Shown here: positions 33,202 through 45,542 of the stretch, piece after piece | Numbering within the stretch: the first letter of the stretch is position 1 | Layout of the letters: every line of letters begins with the position of its first letter | DNA from: Cylindrodendrum hubeiense | Lineage: Eukaryota > Ascomycota > Sordariomycetes > Hypocreales > Nectriaceae | NCBI GenBank assembly: GCA_014621425.1 | Contig: JAANBB010000001.1 | Location: forward strand, 310,001-374,000 | DNA length: 64,000 nt | Direction: 5' to 3' | Position numbers and translations under genes: made by a program | Notes under the pieces: model-generated | The model's database searches: none | The model's input: only the letters and a program-made list of their open reading frames with translations | What the model was told of the DNA's origin: nothing

Positions 33202-33589
33202 GACCAGTGCCGTGCAGAATGAGTGGCGAGGCCGACCTGGGCACCGAGAAATACCGAGCGGAGACAAATTGGAGGCGGAGATGGCGGGGACTGGCAATCA
33301 ATTGCGGCTCAGCTGCCTGATTAGAGGTATACTATTGCTGTAGGCCTTGTACCCATGTCCTATAGCTGACTAGCTGCATGCATTTATACAGCATCACGAA
33401 CGCCATACCGTATTTGATGTTGAGACATGTGGCAAAACACGAGGAGCGAATCAGCTAGTGGCGTCCACGAGCCCCGTTTGGTTGAAGCAAGTATCTTTTT
33501 CAGCGCTATTTCTCATAAATGCAATTTACGGATCCAGCTCTCGATCTTTAGCAATCGCCTCTGATTACAAGCAGACCAAAGCATTGAGC
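33202..33589. other. Intergenic gap between kinase and peptidase genes
   Basis: This is the upstream region of the kinase gene and the downstream region of the M14 peptidase gene, both on the minus strand. Nothing else was recognised. Confidence 0.4.
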
Positions 33590-35252
33590 TCAATCCATGA
33601 CCCGGTACACGGGATATTCATCGCCAGTACTTACTGGAATTACAGCAAACGACGTATACGAGTCCACTCCCTCTGGCTCGAGCGTGACAAAGGCATGGGC
33701 AGCATTCTTCTGCCTCGTGCTGACCCAGAAGCTACCTGCGGGCACACTGATCTTCTTGACAATCGTCTCCGTTGTGACGGTATTTAGTGCCACACCTTCA
33801 TAGCTAGAGCTCGCCAGCACAGAGCTAGTGATATTCAGCGCTTCAACTTCGCCACGGAAGTCGAACTTTAGCGTCTCTACCTCCACCCCAGCAGTTTCCA
33901 GTCGGGCAGCAACATGTGCCCACGCGCGGGGGATGAGGTATGCCTCGGGTCTGGTGCGCGTCAGGTTCGCTACCACGGGCGTGGTGTTGAAGAATTCGAC
34001 TGGGACATCGACCAATTCGCTAGATTCCAGGTCGAGAAACGTCCAAGTAATATTGGTGGATCTTGCGTAATCAGTAATGATGATGTCATCGTCGCTGGAG
34101 ATGAACTTCGCGCGAGCTCCCTCGACAATCTCGCACACATCATCAGCCAGGTCAGCTGCCGTTTGAACAATAGTCTCGACCATTGTCAGGCCAGTAGCAA
34201 CGCGACGCTGAAAGTGCTGGTCCGCTAACATAATGCCTCTCGTCTCCGTCAAGAACATGACGGCCTGGTTGAGGGCTACAGATGTGTCACCGATCCTTGG
34301 CTCTGAGCCAGTCTCTGTGAGGATCACAGGGGCAGTGCCTGGATCACCGGTGACGTACGGGGCCCAGCGCAGTCCCCGGCTTTCCATTGCGGCCTCAATT
34401 CGTGGCGCAAACACACCCTCTGCAAGGTCCCGGATGTCGCTGTGGATATTCAGGTTCTTCATGGCCGAGAACAGGCCATCCGCCGCAATAATCCATTGGC
34501 TGTCTTCGCCGTAACCCCGATTGGCGCTATACTCGTGGCAGTCAACACCGACATGCGGAGCAAATCCCATCACAAGCTCTTTGATATCGCGGGTTTGCTG
34601 CGACGCAAGTTTGGTATGGTCGCGATTGGGGTCCAAATTTGTGGCGAGGTACCGTTGAAAGTAGGCTACTCCATCGGGGTTGTATCTGGGGAGCATCATA
34701 ATATCAAGCTTTTCAAGAAGTGAGGCGGCCCATGTGGTGTTTGCATCAAGCTTACCCAATAACGCAAGAAGGGCTTGATCGCCCGCTGGTTCATTTCCGT
34801 GGACGCCGCCTTGTAACCAAACACGGACCTTTTTCGAGGCGGTAGAATTGGCCGACTCTGGCTTTATCGAGGCGGATAGAAAAACATATGGAATTGAGCG
34901 GCCTTCATCAGACTTGAAATTGGGGTTGTGATATGTCATCCAATCATTCCTGTCTGCGATGGTGCGTAGAAAGTAGTCTGGACTGGTCAGCAATTGCAGC
35001 GAGCATTCGGTCACTCTACTCACCCATAGTAACACCATCGGTCGGTCCACTTGTGCCATTTTCAAACTGCGAGGAGATAGAGTCCGAATTAAGGAAGGCC
35101 GGTGAGTAGAGCTCAACATCGTCGACATCCTTAAAGTGGATGGAGGCAGCTTCGCTATCCTTAACTACCTTGACCTGATTATCGGCATACTTGAGTGCGG
35201 TGGCAAAGCCTGACTGGAGAAGGCCGATGGCCAAAATTCTGCAGAATCCCAT
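33590..35252 (-). CDS. Secreted M14-type zinc carboxypeptidase-like protein
   Basis: Two exons (35252-35024, 34977-33590) with a 46-nt intron (GTGAGT ... TCCAG) give 538 residues. ATG 35252 opens a signal peptide (MGFCRILAIGLLQSGFATA). The zinc ligands fit M14: GGVHGNEPAGD supplies the HxxE pair, and VDCHEYSANRG supplies the third His. YNPDGV and DPNRDH are substrate-side motifs, and LTETGSE supplies the catalytic Glu. The family removes C-terminal residues from peptides outside the cell. Several NxT/S sequons support secretion. The C-terminal 200 residues look like a beta-rich accessory domain. The gene looks intact. Confidence 0.88.
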
Positions 35253-37345
35253 GATACCGGTCTCTGAAATTTTGTCGCTTGGTTCAGTGACTCCTGTGTT
35301 CACAGCAAATATCCCGAACACTGTCTATTTAACCACATGGACATCTAGGTCCCCGTCTTTCACCGTCTGATAAGTTTCATCCCATGCATGGAAAGCTATT
35401 ACGTATTAAGAAATGTGAAATGGTAGGGAATGTAACTATGCTGGGATCATGGTGCCACTTCCCCGCTCAGTCTTAAGCCCAGTTCAGAAGCTGCGAAGAA
35501 AGAATGGAGTTGCCAAGACTTTTTCGAGCGAGCCAAGCAATTGTTTATCTGGATGACGAGTTAGATAGCAAAGATCTTCAAGACATGCCCACATATAGCT
35601 AACACAAACTCATTCCTATCTTACCGCAGGAGGCAGTGCTGGTGTGACTAGAAGCGCGATACGCGTCATGAAGTCCACATCAGAGTTTCTGTTAGCTCTT
35701 AGTATATAAACTCAGTCGTATGAGAATTGGTTCAATCGGCTTATCCTACTAAAACTTCAACTGCACCGTGACACATCTGATGATCAACTGAATGCACCTT
35801 TCGAGAACGGGCCATGCATTTATTCGCCAAGTCGACGTCGCTGATACAGCGCCTTACCCACACTACCCTGAGAATAACCCCATCTACACCATATGTCAAC
35901 TCTTTACACAACTTCTCATATCACTCTCATCTTAACCTACTTCATCTGACGCAAGGAATCAAGCATTGCTATGCCATGTTTAGGCGACTGAGAAACCTGT
36001 AATGCATGTGGATGAACACAATGCGGAGATCCAATGACTGTCGATTATGATGGTCAACCGTCCCATTTAGGGATTACGTCAATGATCTAAATATTACGCC
36101 AGCTGCTTCCTATGGAACCCTGATACTTGCCCCTACATATAACTACCCTATTCGTAGTGAAGATTCATGGTCAAAATGACTACCTTGCGTTCCAATTGTC
36201 ATCATTGGTATCCATATGCGTGACCTCGGACTTGGGTACAAAGTCTAAATGAAACATCCTTGGAAATGATTGGATACCTCTTTTGGATACTATTTCGCTA
36301 TCGCCAATCCCTATGCCCCAGGCGAGCAACATGAGAAGATGCGAACTCAGACCAGGATCAGATAGAGACATAACGTGCCTCACAAATATTCATCAAAGAC
36401 ATTCGACGCACTACTTAATCTGGAAGCTTGGTTGGTATTCAGACGGACACGGATCTCGTTGGTTCCGGTTACAGGGGAAAGGATCAACAGTAGGAAAGTT
36501 CCGGCACCCAAACTACTGCGATGTCGAAAAGGTAGCTTGGGGGCATTGGTAATGTATAAACTGCCTTCTTTCCTTTTCTCTGATAGATAGTGACATTTTG
36601 GAGCCAATTTTGTATCATTAAAATCCAATGCTTTATTAATATCATGACATTAGGAGGAGTGTTGGATCCATATTAAGCTCCCGAAGATTTCTCAATCCGT
36701 AATGTTGCACTGCACATCTCTCCAACACCGGATAACACTATATTTTATTTCATTTAAAATTTCTCGCTCTCAGCAGCTGGGTAGGATGTGCAGTTTCCAC
36801 TTGCTGGAATATGGAGCAATCTGATACCGATTTTACCGTTGCATCCTTGTCCAAAAGGGAGAAAGGGAGAATCGGAGCGAATTTCAGCGATCATTTATCT
36901 CGCAGCTATCGCTTAGGTGATTTTCTGCTGCAGGCCATGCAGCTACTCTCCCAAACCCAGTCTTATTGGACCAGAGGGGGTTGCATTGAACAAGGTTTCT
37001 GCAAACAGGCAGAAAAACGCATGCGTTATTTTGATCGCCAAACCACATGGTCTGACACATCGGCTGAGTTTGCGAATTTACAGAAGATTTGGAGATGAAT
37101 ACGAGGAGATTTATGTGCGTATGTGCGCTACCACTGCACTGTCAGACGCCGGTTTATTAATAGGGCACCACACAAAGTGAGCCACGTCAATGGGCAATGC
37201 TGAACAATCGTAAAGACGGTTAGTATCATTAGAGCGCAGCTCACTATTTGTATCGGATGGAAGAACGGACGTCGTGGGAAAGCCAGCTACGAACGCTTCA
37301 GACTCAAAATCTTCTTTACAGCCGTGAACCACCAACATTACAACC
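35253..37345. other. 2.1-kb intergenic stretch
   Basis: No gene is supported. Several short ORFs (for example 36811-37098) lack domains, exon continuations or coding character. Confidence 0.45.
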
Positions 37346-38059
37346 ATGAAGACAGCCGTACTACTTGCGACTCTCGCTTTCATTAGCATCAATGCTAGCC
37401 CGTGCAGTCAAGGTTCCACTCTGACCACACCAGGCACGGCAACAGCCACTACTTCACTCCCACCAGGCACTATATGCAACATGGAAGGGAAAAGGGGAGG
37501 CCTTAGTGGACTGAAACCTCTTGGATCATACTACGGTTCCGAAAGCGCCTCCCAATGTTTCGAAATTTGCAGTGATGAACATCACGCTGCTCGGTGTAAA
37601 TCATTTACCTACACGCCCAACACACAAACATGCGTTTTCTGGGACATCCCTGTCAGTGTCGGCTGGCAGGCCATTCCCGGGACTGGAGTCTACCATTGGG
37701 ATATCGCATGCTGGGCCGATGAGCCGATATGCACTCCCACTTCAACACCATCTCCTCCAAGTTGTCTTCCCTCTGATACGATTTGCGAGATAGAAGGCAC
37801 TTACTCTGACTATGAGGAATTCGCTACATTCAGGGGTGCTTCGAGTGCATCTGAGTGTTGGGACATTTGCAGTGGCTACAATTATGCTCCTCGCTGTCTA
37901 TCATTTTTATACGGAATATACACAGAAGCATGCTTCTTCTATGAAGTACCTGCTAGCCTTGCGTGGAAAGCCAAGGTTGACGACGAGACCTACATATACT
38001 ATTGGGACAAGCTGTGCTGGGCCAATTCGGGCCCTTGCGAATCGACCACCAAGGGTTAG
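37346..38059 (+). CDS. Secreted cysteine-rich protein with two PAN/Apple-like domains
   Basis: A single exon of 237 residues. A signal peptide (MKTAVLLATLAFISINAS) is followed by a Thr/Ser/Pro-rich spacer, then two related domains of about 85 residues. The first runs from TICNMEGKRGG to CWADEPIC, the second from TICEIEGTYSD to CWANSGPC. In each the cysteine order is similar (Q/ECxxIC or ECWDIC ... RCxSF ... CxFxxxP ... CWA), as in PAN/Apple modules that bind sugars or proteins. Tandem duplication produced the pair. Likely a cell-wall or extracellular protein; a role in adhesion or host interaction is possible but unproven. The gene at 45543 has one similar N-terminal module. Confidence 0.75.
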   Translation: MKTAVLLATLAFISINASPCSQGSTLTTPGTATATTSLPPGTICNMEGKRGGLSGLKPLGSYYGSESASQCFEICSDEHHAARCKSFTYTPNTQTCVFWDIPVSVGWQAIPGTGVYHWDIACWADEPICTPTSTPSPPSCLPSDTICEIEGTYSDYEEFATFRGASSASECWDICSGYNYAPRCLSFLYGIYTEACFFYEVPASLAWKAKVDDETYIYYWDKLCWANSGPCESTTKG

Positions 38060-38872
38060 TGGTATTGATGACCCCGAGCATTCGGCTGCGACTCGAAAGG
38101 TTCTTGAATCTCACGGCTTGTTGGCTACACTTTGGAAGTTGGAACACCATAGTACCTTGAGCACCATGCCCTCACGTTCTAAGTATTTAGTCTGAGATTG
38201 CAATAAGCCGTACATAGGCTGCGTTATTTCGACTCGAGAGCTTTAATATCGCGTCAATGTCTCGAACATATGCAGTTGACTTGTTTGTCATGTATCGCGT
38301 CATTTCTTTAATCCGATAATTATTTGATCTTGGTTATTAAGTAGAGAAATCGCGACTCAACTGATAGTAATTCGCATTCAATTCTGCTTAGACACCGGAC
38401 AACCTTCTGTACTACACCATCTGTGGGTTATCACAATGCGGCTATAGCCAGTCTTCAAGTAAAGGTAAAGGCAATCAAAAATGTACGAAATGGTTGAGAT
38501 TGACCTACTGTCTTCACACTGTACCCATCGCAGGTACTCCCTGTATGTAATATTCGCGAGGGGTTCAACTACAGGGCTCGAAAATGGCCCCGATGTCGCT
38601 GTGCCACGCATCGAGGACGACTACGAATGCAGATCCGGCCTGAGGCATTAGAACAGCAGTCAATTCAGTGTTATTGGCTACGATTGGCGAAGAGGGGATA
38701 ATTTTGATCACGCGGGACTGGTGAGCGGAGAAGCCAAGACGGATGAGGAGATGGGGGGCCATGAGGGGTAAGCCAGTCAATAAATCCATCGACTGTGTTC
38801 CTGTTGAGCACTTAACCGCCATTTACGTCTTGCAACAGCGGCTACGTTCTAGCTTCTTTTAACACGACAAAA
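38060..38872. other. Intergenic stretch with unassigned ORF
   Basis: A minus-strand ORF at 38565-38822 (85 aa, contains TGLPLMAPHLLIRLGFSAHQ) reads like coding sequence and may be part of a decayed gene divergent from the SDR gene, but I could not assign a family or define exons. Confidence 0.3.
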
Positions 38873-39782
38873 ATGGCTTTCGCATCACGATTGGTGATAA
38901 TTTCCGGTGGCATAGGTAGGTCCAGCCGACCCAGTACGGTGCTCAAACTGTAAGTCACAAATCTGACAGCAAATGTGCTTTAGGTGGCATTGGCAGTGCC
39001 GTGGGAAAGCTTTTCCGAGAACAAGGTGCCAAACTTGCTTTGCTCTATGCGCCGTTTGAAAAGGACAGGGTCGATCAGGTCCTACAGGACGTATATGGTG
39101 CTAGTGACCTTCCCGATATCAGAACGTACGCGTGCGACATCACCCGTCCCGGGTCGGTTGAGGAAGCATTCGCTGCCATTGAAGCAGATGATGCAGCATC
39201 TCCCACCATCTTGATCAACAGCGCGGGCTATGTAAATCTGAGCCCCTTGGAAGAGACAACGCCAGAAGATAGTCTGCAGCACTACATGATCAATCTTTAT
39301 GGCCCGACATTGACTGGCCAAGCGTTTGCGCGAATGTACTTCAGGTATAAGGCCAAGCACTCAGATGCTCCCGGGGCAAGGATTATCAACATTGCAAGTC
39401 AGGCGGCGCATGTGGCCCTGGATCGTCATGGTGCCTACTGCGCTTCCAAAGCTGGACTCGTCGGCTTAACTAGATCCCAGGCCATAGAGTGGGGAGCCCG
39501 TGGGATTACAGCAAACAGCGTTAGCCCCGGGCCTGTCTGGACAGCTCTTGGAAAGAAGGCTTGGGCTGATGACGAGGTTCGAGAACAGTGCGTCGCCAAT
39601 ACCAAATATCCGACGCAGTACTGGTAAACTAATATCGTCTCAGATATCTCAAAGCTGTCCCAACTGGCGAGTTTGCCGAGCCGGATGAGGTTGCTAGGAT
39701 CGTGTCATTTTTGTGTCAAGACTCGTCCAAAAACATCAACGGCACAGATTTGAAGATTGACGGGGGATACACTGCTCGTTGA
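38873..39782 (+). CDS. Short-chain dehydrogenase/reductase (SDR)
   Basis: Three exons (38873-38915, 38984-39587, 39644-39782) give 261 residues; the 56-nt second intron (GTGCGT ... TCTCAG) joins REQ to YLKAVPTGEFAEPDE. The Rossmann glycine motif is SGGIGGIGSAVG, the structural Asn lies in INSAGY, and the catalytic Tyr-Lys pair is in AYCASKAGL, preceded by IASQAA. The end, GTDLKIDGGYTAR, is the classical SDR C-terminus. It would carry out NAD(P)-dependent oxidation or reduction of an unknown alcohol/ketone; the closest general type is 3-oxoacyl-ACP-reductase-like. The gene stands alone. Confidence 0.88.
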
Positions 39783-41709
39783 GATGTTCCGACAGCCACG
39801 CACTACCCATATATACTGATTTCCATTCAAACTCAAAAATACACCTTCGCTTGAGTCCCATAAGCGTAACCCAGTACTTTTATTAAGGGCCGTGAAATCT
39901 CGAGTAGTATGTTGAGTTGGCGTAAGGCTCTGTAAAAGAATAAACGACACTGAGTAACATGCGGTAGAAAGCCAAATTCGAACCCAGCGCCATTAATGCA
40001 CCCTGCTTCTGAAAATGTGTTCCAATCAGTACTATTAGCATAGTCGATTGGTGCAACCGCTTTGTAGATTAATCCAGAGCTCATGGAGGACCTAAAGGAG
40101 AACGCTGCCAGATTAATCACCGCGCAAGAGGTAGAAACCTTGAGATATTAGCTGTTGATTCTGTTCCAGTTTAAATACGATTGCTTCAACTTGCCTGGCT
40201 GAACTTACGAATGCATGATGACCGGCAAAATTAGGACATTCTTTCAAATCCATAAATCATGGTCCATTGCTGTTTGGTCACTCATGACCCTAAACGTGCT
40301 GTTGATTCCATGCACCATGACGCATTCCTACCTCGGAGTTACTCAAGCTTGCTTCGTGACAACCATACTCAAAGGTGAAACTAATAAGTTTTGTGCAGGA
40401 ACCCGACGCCAATTCTGATTCGAATGTCCCACACCTGCTGATTCTGAGATCCGACTGTGGTGGTTGCGAGGCTTTCGTAGCGAATGTGGTGGCGTACCCC
40501 AAGCGAACTACTGCCTGTATTAGACCGAAGAAGGAAAGTACTCGATTTCGGTACTAGCTCTTGGGGAACAAGACTATTTCTGAAATGCAGCGTTTGACAG
40601 ATGTGGTAATTATTGCCCCTCCACCTCGGTACAAATGAAAGGAGTAAGTCCTCGGCTGAACTTTCGATGTCATCAACGCCTCTAAATCCAGCACAATGAA
40701 GACTCCTTCTTTTCATTTCATATCATCTGTTTCGTTTAGACAATTCACAATTACCATGACCCCCGTATCTTGCTTTCTATCTAATGATTTGCTTTCCGGC
40801 CATAGGGAACATGTTTGCGCTCCTAAATAGCAGTGGTAATACATGAGCACCAGGCGATTCTGTTAGCTCTTTTCAGGGTGACTGTGCTCATTCCATACCC
40901 CGCATTGGTTAGCTCAAATAGTATGTCACACGCGTGGCAACTCAAGTTCGCGCCTGGGGCTTGGTTCTCAATGCAACCCCCTAAGCAACTGGGCTGAGAC
41001 AGCCTAGAACAAGGTCGCAAGATTGAGCCCGAGAGATGAGAATGTACATATAAAAGAACAGAGGGGTGGGATCAACATACAAGTGGCCGGTCGTAGTCAA
41101 TTACCCAGAACATTATTGAGCCCATGTCAGCGTTGATTGACTCGACTCGCCCCGTCTTTCAGTGTGGACCCCTGAAGATCAACGGAGTGCCTACAATTCT
41201 TAGCCACCAGGGTTAGGTCTGCACGGCTGACCAGCTTCGTGCGAGCTACTTACTCGATTCGAGCCTTGGTCCGGTAGGGTCAAGCAGCATGCGCCCGAAA
41301 CGTGAACATCGCTTATGGACCTCACATCCCAATTCTGTGCATGCTGCATTGGTTTGGCGGCTTTTTATTTGACACACTGGCACCGACTCGTCCCATTCTG
41401 GAGCATACCTTCTTGCGGCTCATCTTGGTAGGGAGGTGAGACACTTCATTGTGGCGTATACTACCGCCACTCGTCAAGGCACGGCCCTCGGGTTGTCATC
41501 TCCCACTCACTTTAACCTGATGGGGGAACCCCCTTCACCTCCCACACAGTTGTTCCGCATATTTCTAGCAATTATGAAATGTAACTGCGCACATGCTAAA
41601 GGTCTCTAGTATATAAATCACTACTCGCAGCCACTCTGAAGTGAACAAAAGGGGTTTGTAAACCCCCATCTCAATCCGTCATCACCAATATCGTTTCCAG
41701 TCATCACAG
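39783..41709. other. 1.9-kb intergenic stretch
   Basis: No gene is supported; the ORFs present lack recognisable features. TATATAAA at 41610-41617 lies about 93 bp upstream of the next start codon and is probably its TATA box. Confidence 0.45.
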
Positions 41710-42911
41710 ATGTCTGCGTCCGGAGACTGGGGTCCCGCACCCCTTGGCATAGATCTCTCCAACACCCAATCCAGAGATATCCTCCGAGTTTCCGTCACGT
41801 TGATGGTACTTGGAATATGCGCTGTTTTTGCTCGACTTTGGGCGCGCATCATTGCTAGGGCTGGACTTGCCATTGACGACTATTTCATTATCGCGGCGCT
41901 AGTGAGTTACACAGTAGCAACATTCCTACTCTCAAACTAACCAAGCTGAGGTGTTTGCCATTGGCACTGCTACTCTGTGCATCATAAGTGTACAATACGG
42001 CAATGGGAGCCATCTTTGGGCCTTGACACGCGAAGATTTTACGAAACTGTGGAAAATGGTTTACGCTTTTGCAGTCGTTTACGCTACATGTGTAACATTA
42101 ACGAAAACATCCATTCTTCTGTTTTATAAACGTATCTTCGGTGCCAGCTGGTCATATTATATTTGCATGGCTCTTGTTGTTGGGTATTGGATATCAATCG
42201 TGACTGCATGGTTCGCTGGATGCCGTCCTGCATCATATTTCTGGGAACAGTTTACAATCCCAACGGCCAAGGGGTATTGCATGAATACGTCTCTTTTCTT
42301 CCTTATCAATAGTATTTGTGCCATGTTAATCGATGTCGCGATTCTTCTTGTACCAATACCGACAAGTAAGTGATTGCTCCATGTACATAATTCTCTATGT
42401 TGACAGCTTTAGTCTACAATTTGCAAATGCAAAGTCGACAAAAGATGGTTATTTCTGCAATCCTTCTTCTTGGTGTTTTGTGAGTTTTCTGCTATTCTAC
42501 CATTATCCTATGAAGTAACTACCACTGACGTAAACTAGCGTTTGTATTGCAAGTATCATTCGAATTATTGCAATTGATAAGTTAATAAAGACCACGGATG
42601 TTACTTGGGCAATGGCACGACTATATTTATGGTCCTGCTGTGAGCCTTTTGTTGGTATTATCTGTGCCTGCCTTCCGGCATGCAGCCCTCTTATCCGCAA
42701 ATGGTGGAAAGCTGCTGCTTCCTCTCATGACTACGCTTCTGGAAATGGTAGCTTCAATCCAACTAATTCAAATATTCAAAGAAATAAGACAAGAATGGAG
42801 TGGAAGCAACTTCAAGGAGACAGCAGCGTTAATTTCCGAAATGATGATGAGATAGAGTTGACGAACGACATTTCTAGGGGCGAAGTTCCCAGTTTGCACG
42901 ACACACAATAG
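41710..42911 (+). CDS. PTH11-like seven-helix membrane protein
   Basis: Four exons (41710-41901, 41951-42365, 42407-42479, 42539-42911) give 350 residues with introns of 49, 41 and 59 nt. About seven hydrophobic segments are visible, including VSVTLMVLGICAVFARL, FIIAALVFAIGTATLCI, LVVGYWISIVTAWFAGC, CAMLIDVAILLVPIPT and AILLLGVFVCIASIIRIIAI. DVTWAMARLYLWSCCEPFVG and CLPACSPLIRK follow the pattern of the fungal rhodopsin-fold/PTH11 family. The C-terminal tail is hydrophilic and cytoplasmic. Such proteins sit in the plasma membrane and some act as GPCR-like sensors; the ligand is unknown. There is no CFEM domain at the N-terminus. Confidence 0.85.
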
Positions 42912-43693
42912 GCAACAACATTGTGTGTGAAGGATAACATTACTATACATGTTGAGGCATTTCTCTTAGCTAGGCGACTTAATATAAGAAGCCGACTGCA
43001 GGACTTTCTACAGTGCAGTGTGAAAAGTTAGAAAGTCTTTCAATTGCGTGACTGGAGATCTTGAATGGCAGAGTGACGCAGGAGTGAGACTCGCTGACCT
43101 CTCTTCCCCAACAAAATATTCCAGACATTTGAAAAGTCCCGTTTTAATCATAACTACATTATATGATAGCATTAAATAGTAATAAAACTTAAAATCTTTA
43201 CGAAAGATTATGATTGTACAGATTAGTGGGTGTCAGGATTTCAGAGCAGCCATGTCTAGGGTAGTTGAAGGCTTGGCATGAGCAAGGTCTGTGCTCAGCG
43301 AACTCGCCCCATCATGTTGGCCATGCTCAACTGCAATTTTCCTGAAATACAAGTGGGGCCGCTTCCTGGTTATGATACTTAAACATGCCTTCAGGCGCGG
43401 GATCTACATATGGTAGTTGATTGGGTATATGGGAGCATGTCTTGCTCAGATTCTCTCGCTTAACGCCAATTGGCTCATGATTGAGCTAGCCTGAGACTCG
43501 CCTGACCTGCCTGAGCCTTTCAGGCGACATTGTCTCAGGCACATTTGATGATAAAGCGGGATGTGCCACCTAGCTATCAAATGAACTCATCTCACTATTT
43601 ATCTTTCTATCCAGCTTTATATTTATTTCATGCTTCATTGACGAGTACCGATCATTCAGTTGTCATATTGAACCTAAATCCCATTCCAGAACA
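42912..43693. other. Intergenic stretch
   Basis: No gene was recognised. Contains a short run of CTGAG/CTCAGG words around 43480-43540 upstream of the C2H2 gene. Confidence 0.45.
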
Positions 43694-44726
43694 ATGTCTG
43701 TCAACAACACATCGAACATGTCTCCCATGTCTCATATGTGTTGGGAGGAGGATCTCATAACTAGTAAGATAATATTTACCGGAAAGGCAGCGGGGAACAG
43801 CAACTACCCTGCTTGGCGAGGTGCTTTTGGTACCTCCCAAGTAGGGAACGCGCGAACATGCGAAAAGATTGGAGCCAGTTGCTACAACCACCCCATCTGC
43901 CCCGCTGCCAGTTAACATTCAGATGGTGGTGGTTATAGCAGCTAGGCTTCAATCCCGCATGCTTGCGCGATAAAAGTATGTACTCACGATCACCCCTTGA
44001 AATCAGAGTAGTTGCTGATGGGGCCTAGGTCTTGCCGCGGATGCCGATTGTGGGCTCGTCAATAATATTGAGGAGCTCATCAACGTGGACAATTCCACAC
44101 AGGCTGCACATTCTGCTATTCTGCCTACATTTCAGCCTGTTGCCGGAGACACAGGCGCGTCAGCGGAACATCGGAACGACTTCCAAACGCTCACAGATGA
44201 GCCTTGTGGGGGTACAGGGAAGTATGAGTTATGCTCTCTTTGTTAATGGTGTTGCATAATACTGATTCACAAAACTAGTCACCGCGCTGAGAAAGTAAAG
44301 GTTTGTCGAGTACCTTGTCCTAATTGCAATAAGACCTTCAATTCTCGGAATGACGTCCGCCGACATCAGACCAGTGTGCATGAAATGAGTACACCATTCA
44401 TCTGCCATGTGCGTGGATGCCGCCGTCGAGGAAGAGGATTTTCGAGGAAGGATAATTTAATGGATCACTTGCGCAGAGTACATAGGATTTCGGTGACTGC
44501 TCACTCACGGATGGAAAGGATTGATGGATTGGAGGCCGGGCAGTTGAATGACCACGTGCAGGATTACTCTAAAGAGGAATTGGTTCAACTGGTGCTGCAT
44601 CAGCAGACAAAATTCACAGAGGAGAAACAGCGGCGATTATTGGTAGAAGAGGAGCTCGCGAAGCTGAAAGTCCAGTCGGAAGAGAGAGATAGTATGTGGT
44701 TAGCGGTGCTGTCGAAGGACTGTTGA
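43694..44726 (+). CDS. C2H2 zinc-finger protein with C-terminal coiled coil
   Basis: The proposed exons are 43694-43763, 44029-44221 and 44279-44726 (236 residues); all phases agree. The first intron (265 nt, GTAAGA ... CCTAG) is long for this window, so exon 1 is the least certain part. Two fingers are visible: CPNCNKTFNSRNDVRRH followed by QTSVH, and FICHVRGCRRRGRGFSRKD with HLRRVH. A heptad-like segment (EELVQLVLHQQTKFTEEKQ ... EEELAKLKVQSEERD) follows and could dimerise. This layout is typical of small fungal DNA-binding C2H2 proteins of unknown target. No clear cluster partner. Confidence 0.75.
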
Positions 44727-45542
44727 TTGAAACGACGGTTAAGCCTAGCTGAGAAAGTATGATTGCACATTAAGAGATGGTAAATAGTATCAAATAATGT
44801 ATTGAAAGATTTGTGCGTCCTGTATGTTACTGTGGAGGTGTTAAATTCAGCCGCAGTGAATCTTTTCCAATGAATAATCTGCCATATAGCTCTGGAGTTC
44901 TATTACTGCTGGGGCTCGCTTTATCACTAGCACATCGGCTATGCTTGGCCCTGGCATGGCTCCAGCTAGCCTGTATATTTGAGGAGGCTTTGCCATTCCA
45001 AGATTTAAGGGGTAGTATTCTAGGCGCAGCGATATTCAACGCGTCGTATGAGAGCGACGGGATTGCTGCCGCAATGGGGGAGCCGATGATCGAGGTCACT
45101 CATTAGGCCTAAGGTATCACTGTTGCATATCCTGTGGTCATTATCGGGGACTGAACGCACCGCAGAAATTAATCGCCGACAAAGGGGAGAGTGAAACAGG
45201 CTAGCGCTCAGCCGTGGCATGGATGCGACTCGGCTGTGCATTGAGAAAGCTGGTCGAGATCCAATCAGAACCACGACCTCAACAGCGCCGGCCTCAGATC
45301 GTCAAGCCACAAGCCCGTATTTCGTTTCCCGGAATAAGCATAACAATTGAGCATGTGGCCGAGTAGCTATGGTGACCGCTTATGTGGATACAGAAGCCGA
45401 AGTGAGCACCGCTGGTACCACGAACAGGATGCTCAGGTATGCTACTTGATGCAGAAGAAAACGATAAAGCCGAAGGCAGACACCAGTTTCGAACATCAGA
45501 TTTTCCCACTCATTGGCCAACTCTCTTCCAGTTACGCTCACT
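44727..45542. other. Intergenic stretch
   Basis: Overlapping ORFs on both strands at 44813-45106 and 45020-45274 show no domain or consistent coding signature. Nothing else was recognised. Confidence 0.45.

Noticed and set aside
36760..36774. Shared 15-mer TTTCTCGCTCTCAGC at 36760 and 50360, considered as a common promoter element
   Set aside because: A few exact 15-base matches between any two places in a 64-kb window are expected by chance, and only one of the two sites lies just upstream of a supported gene.
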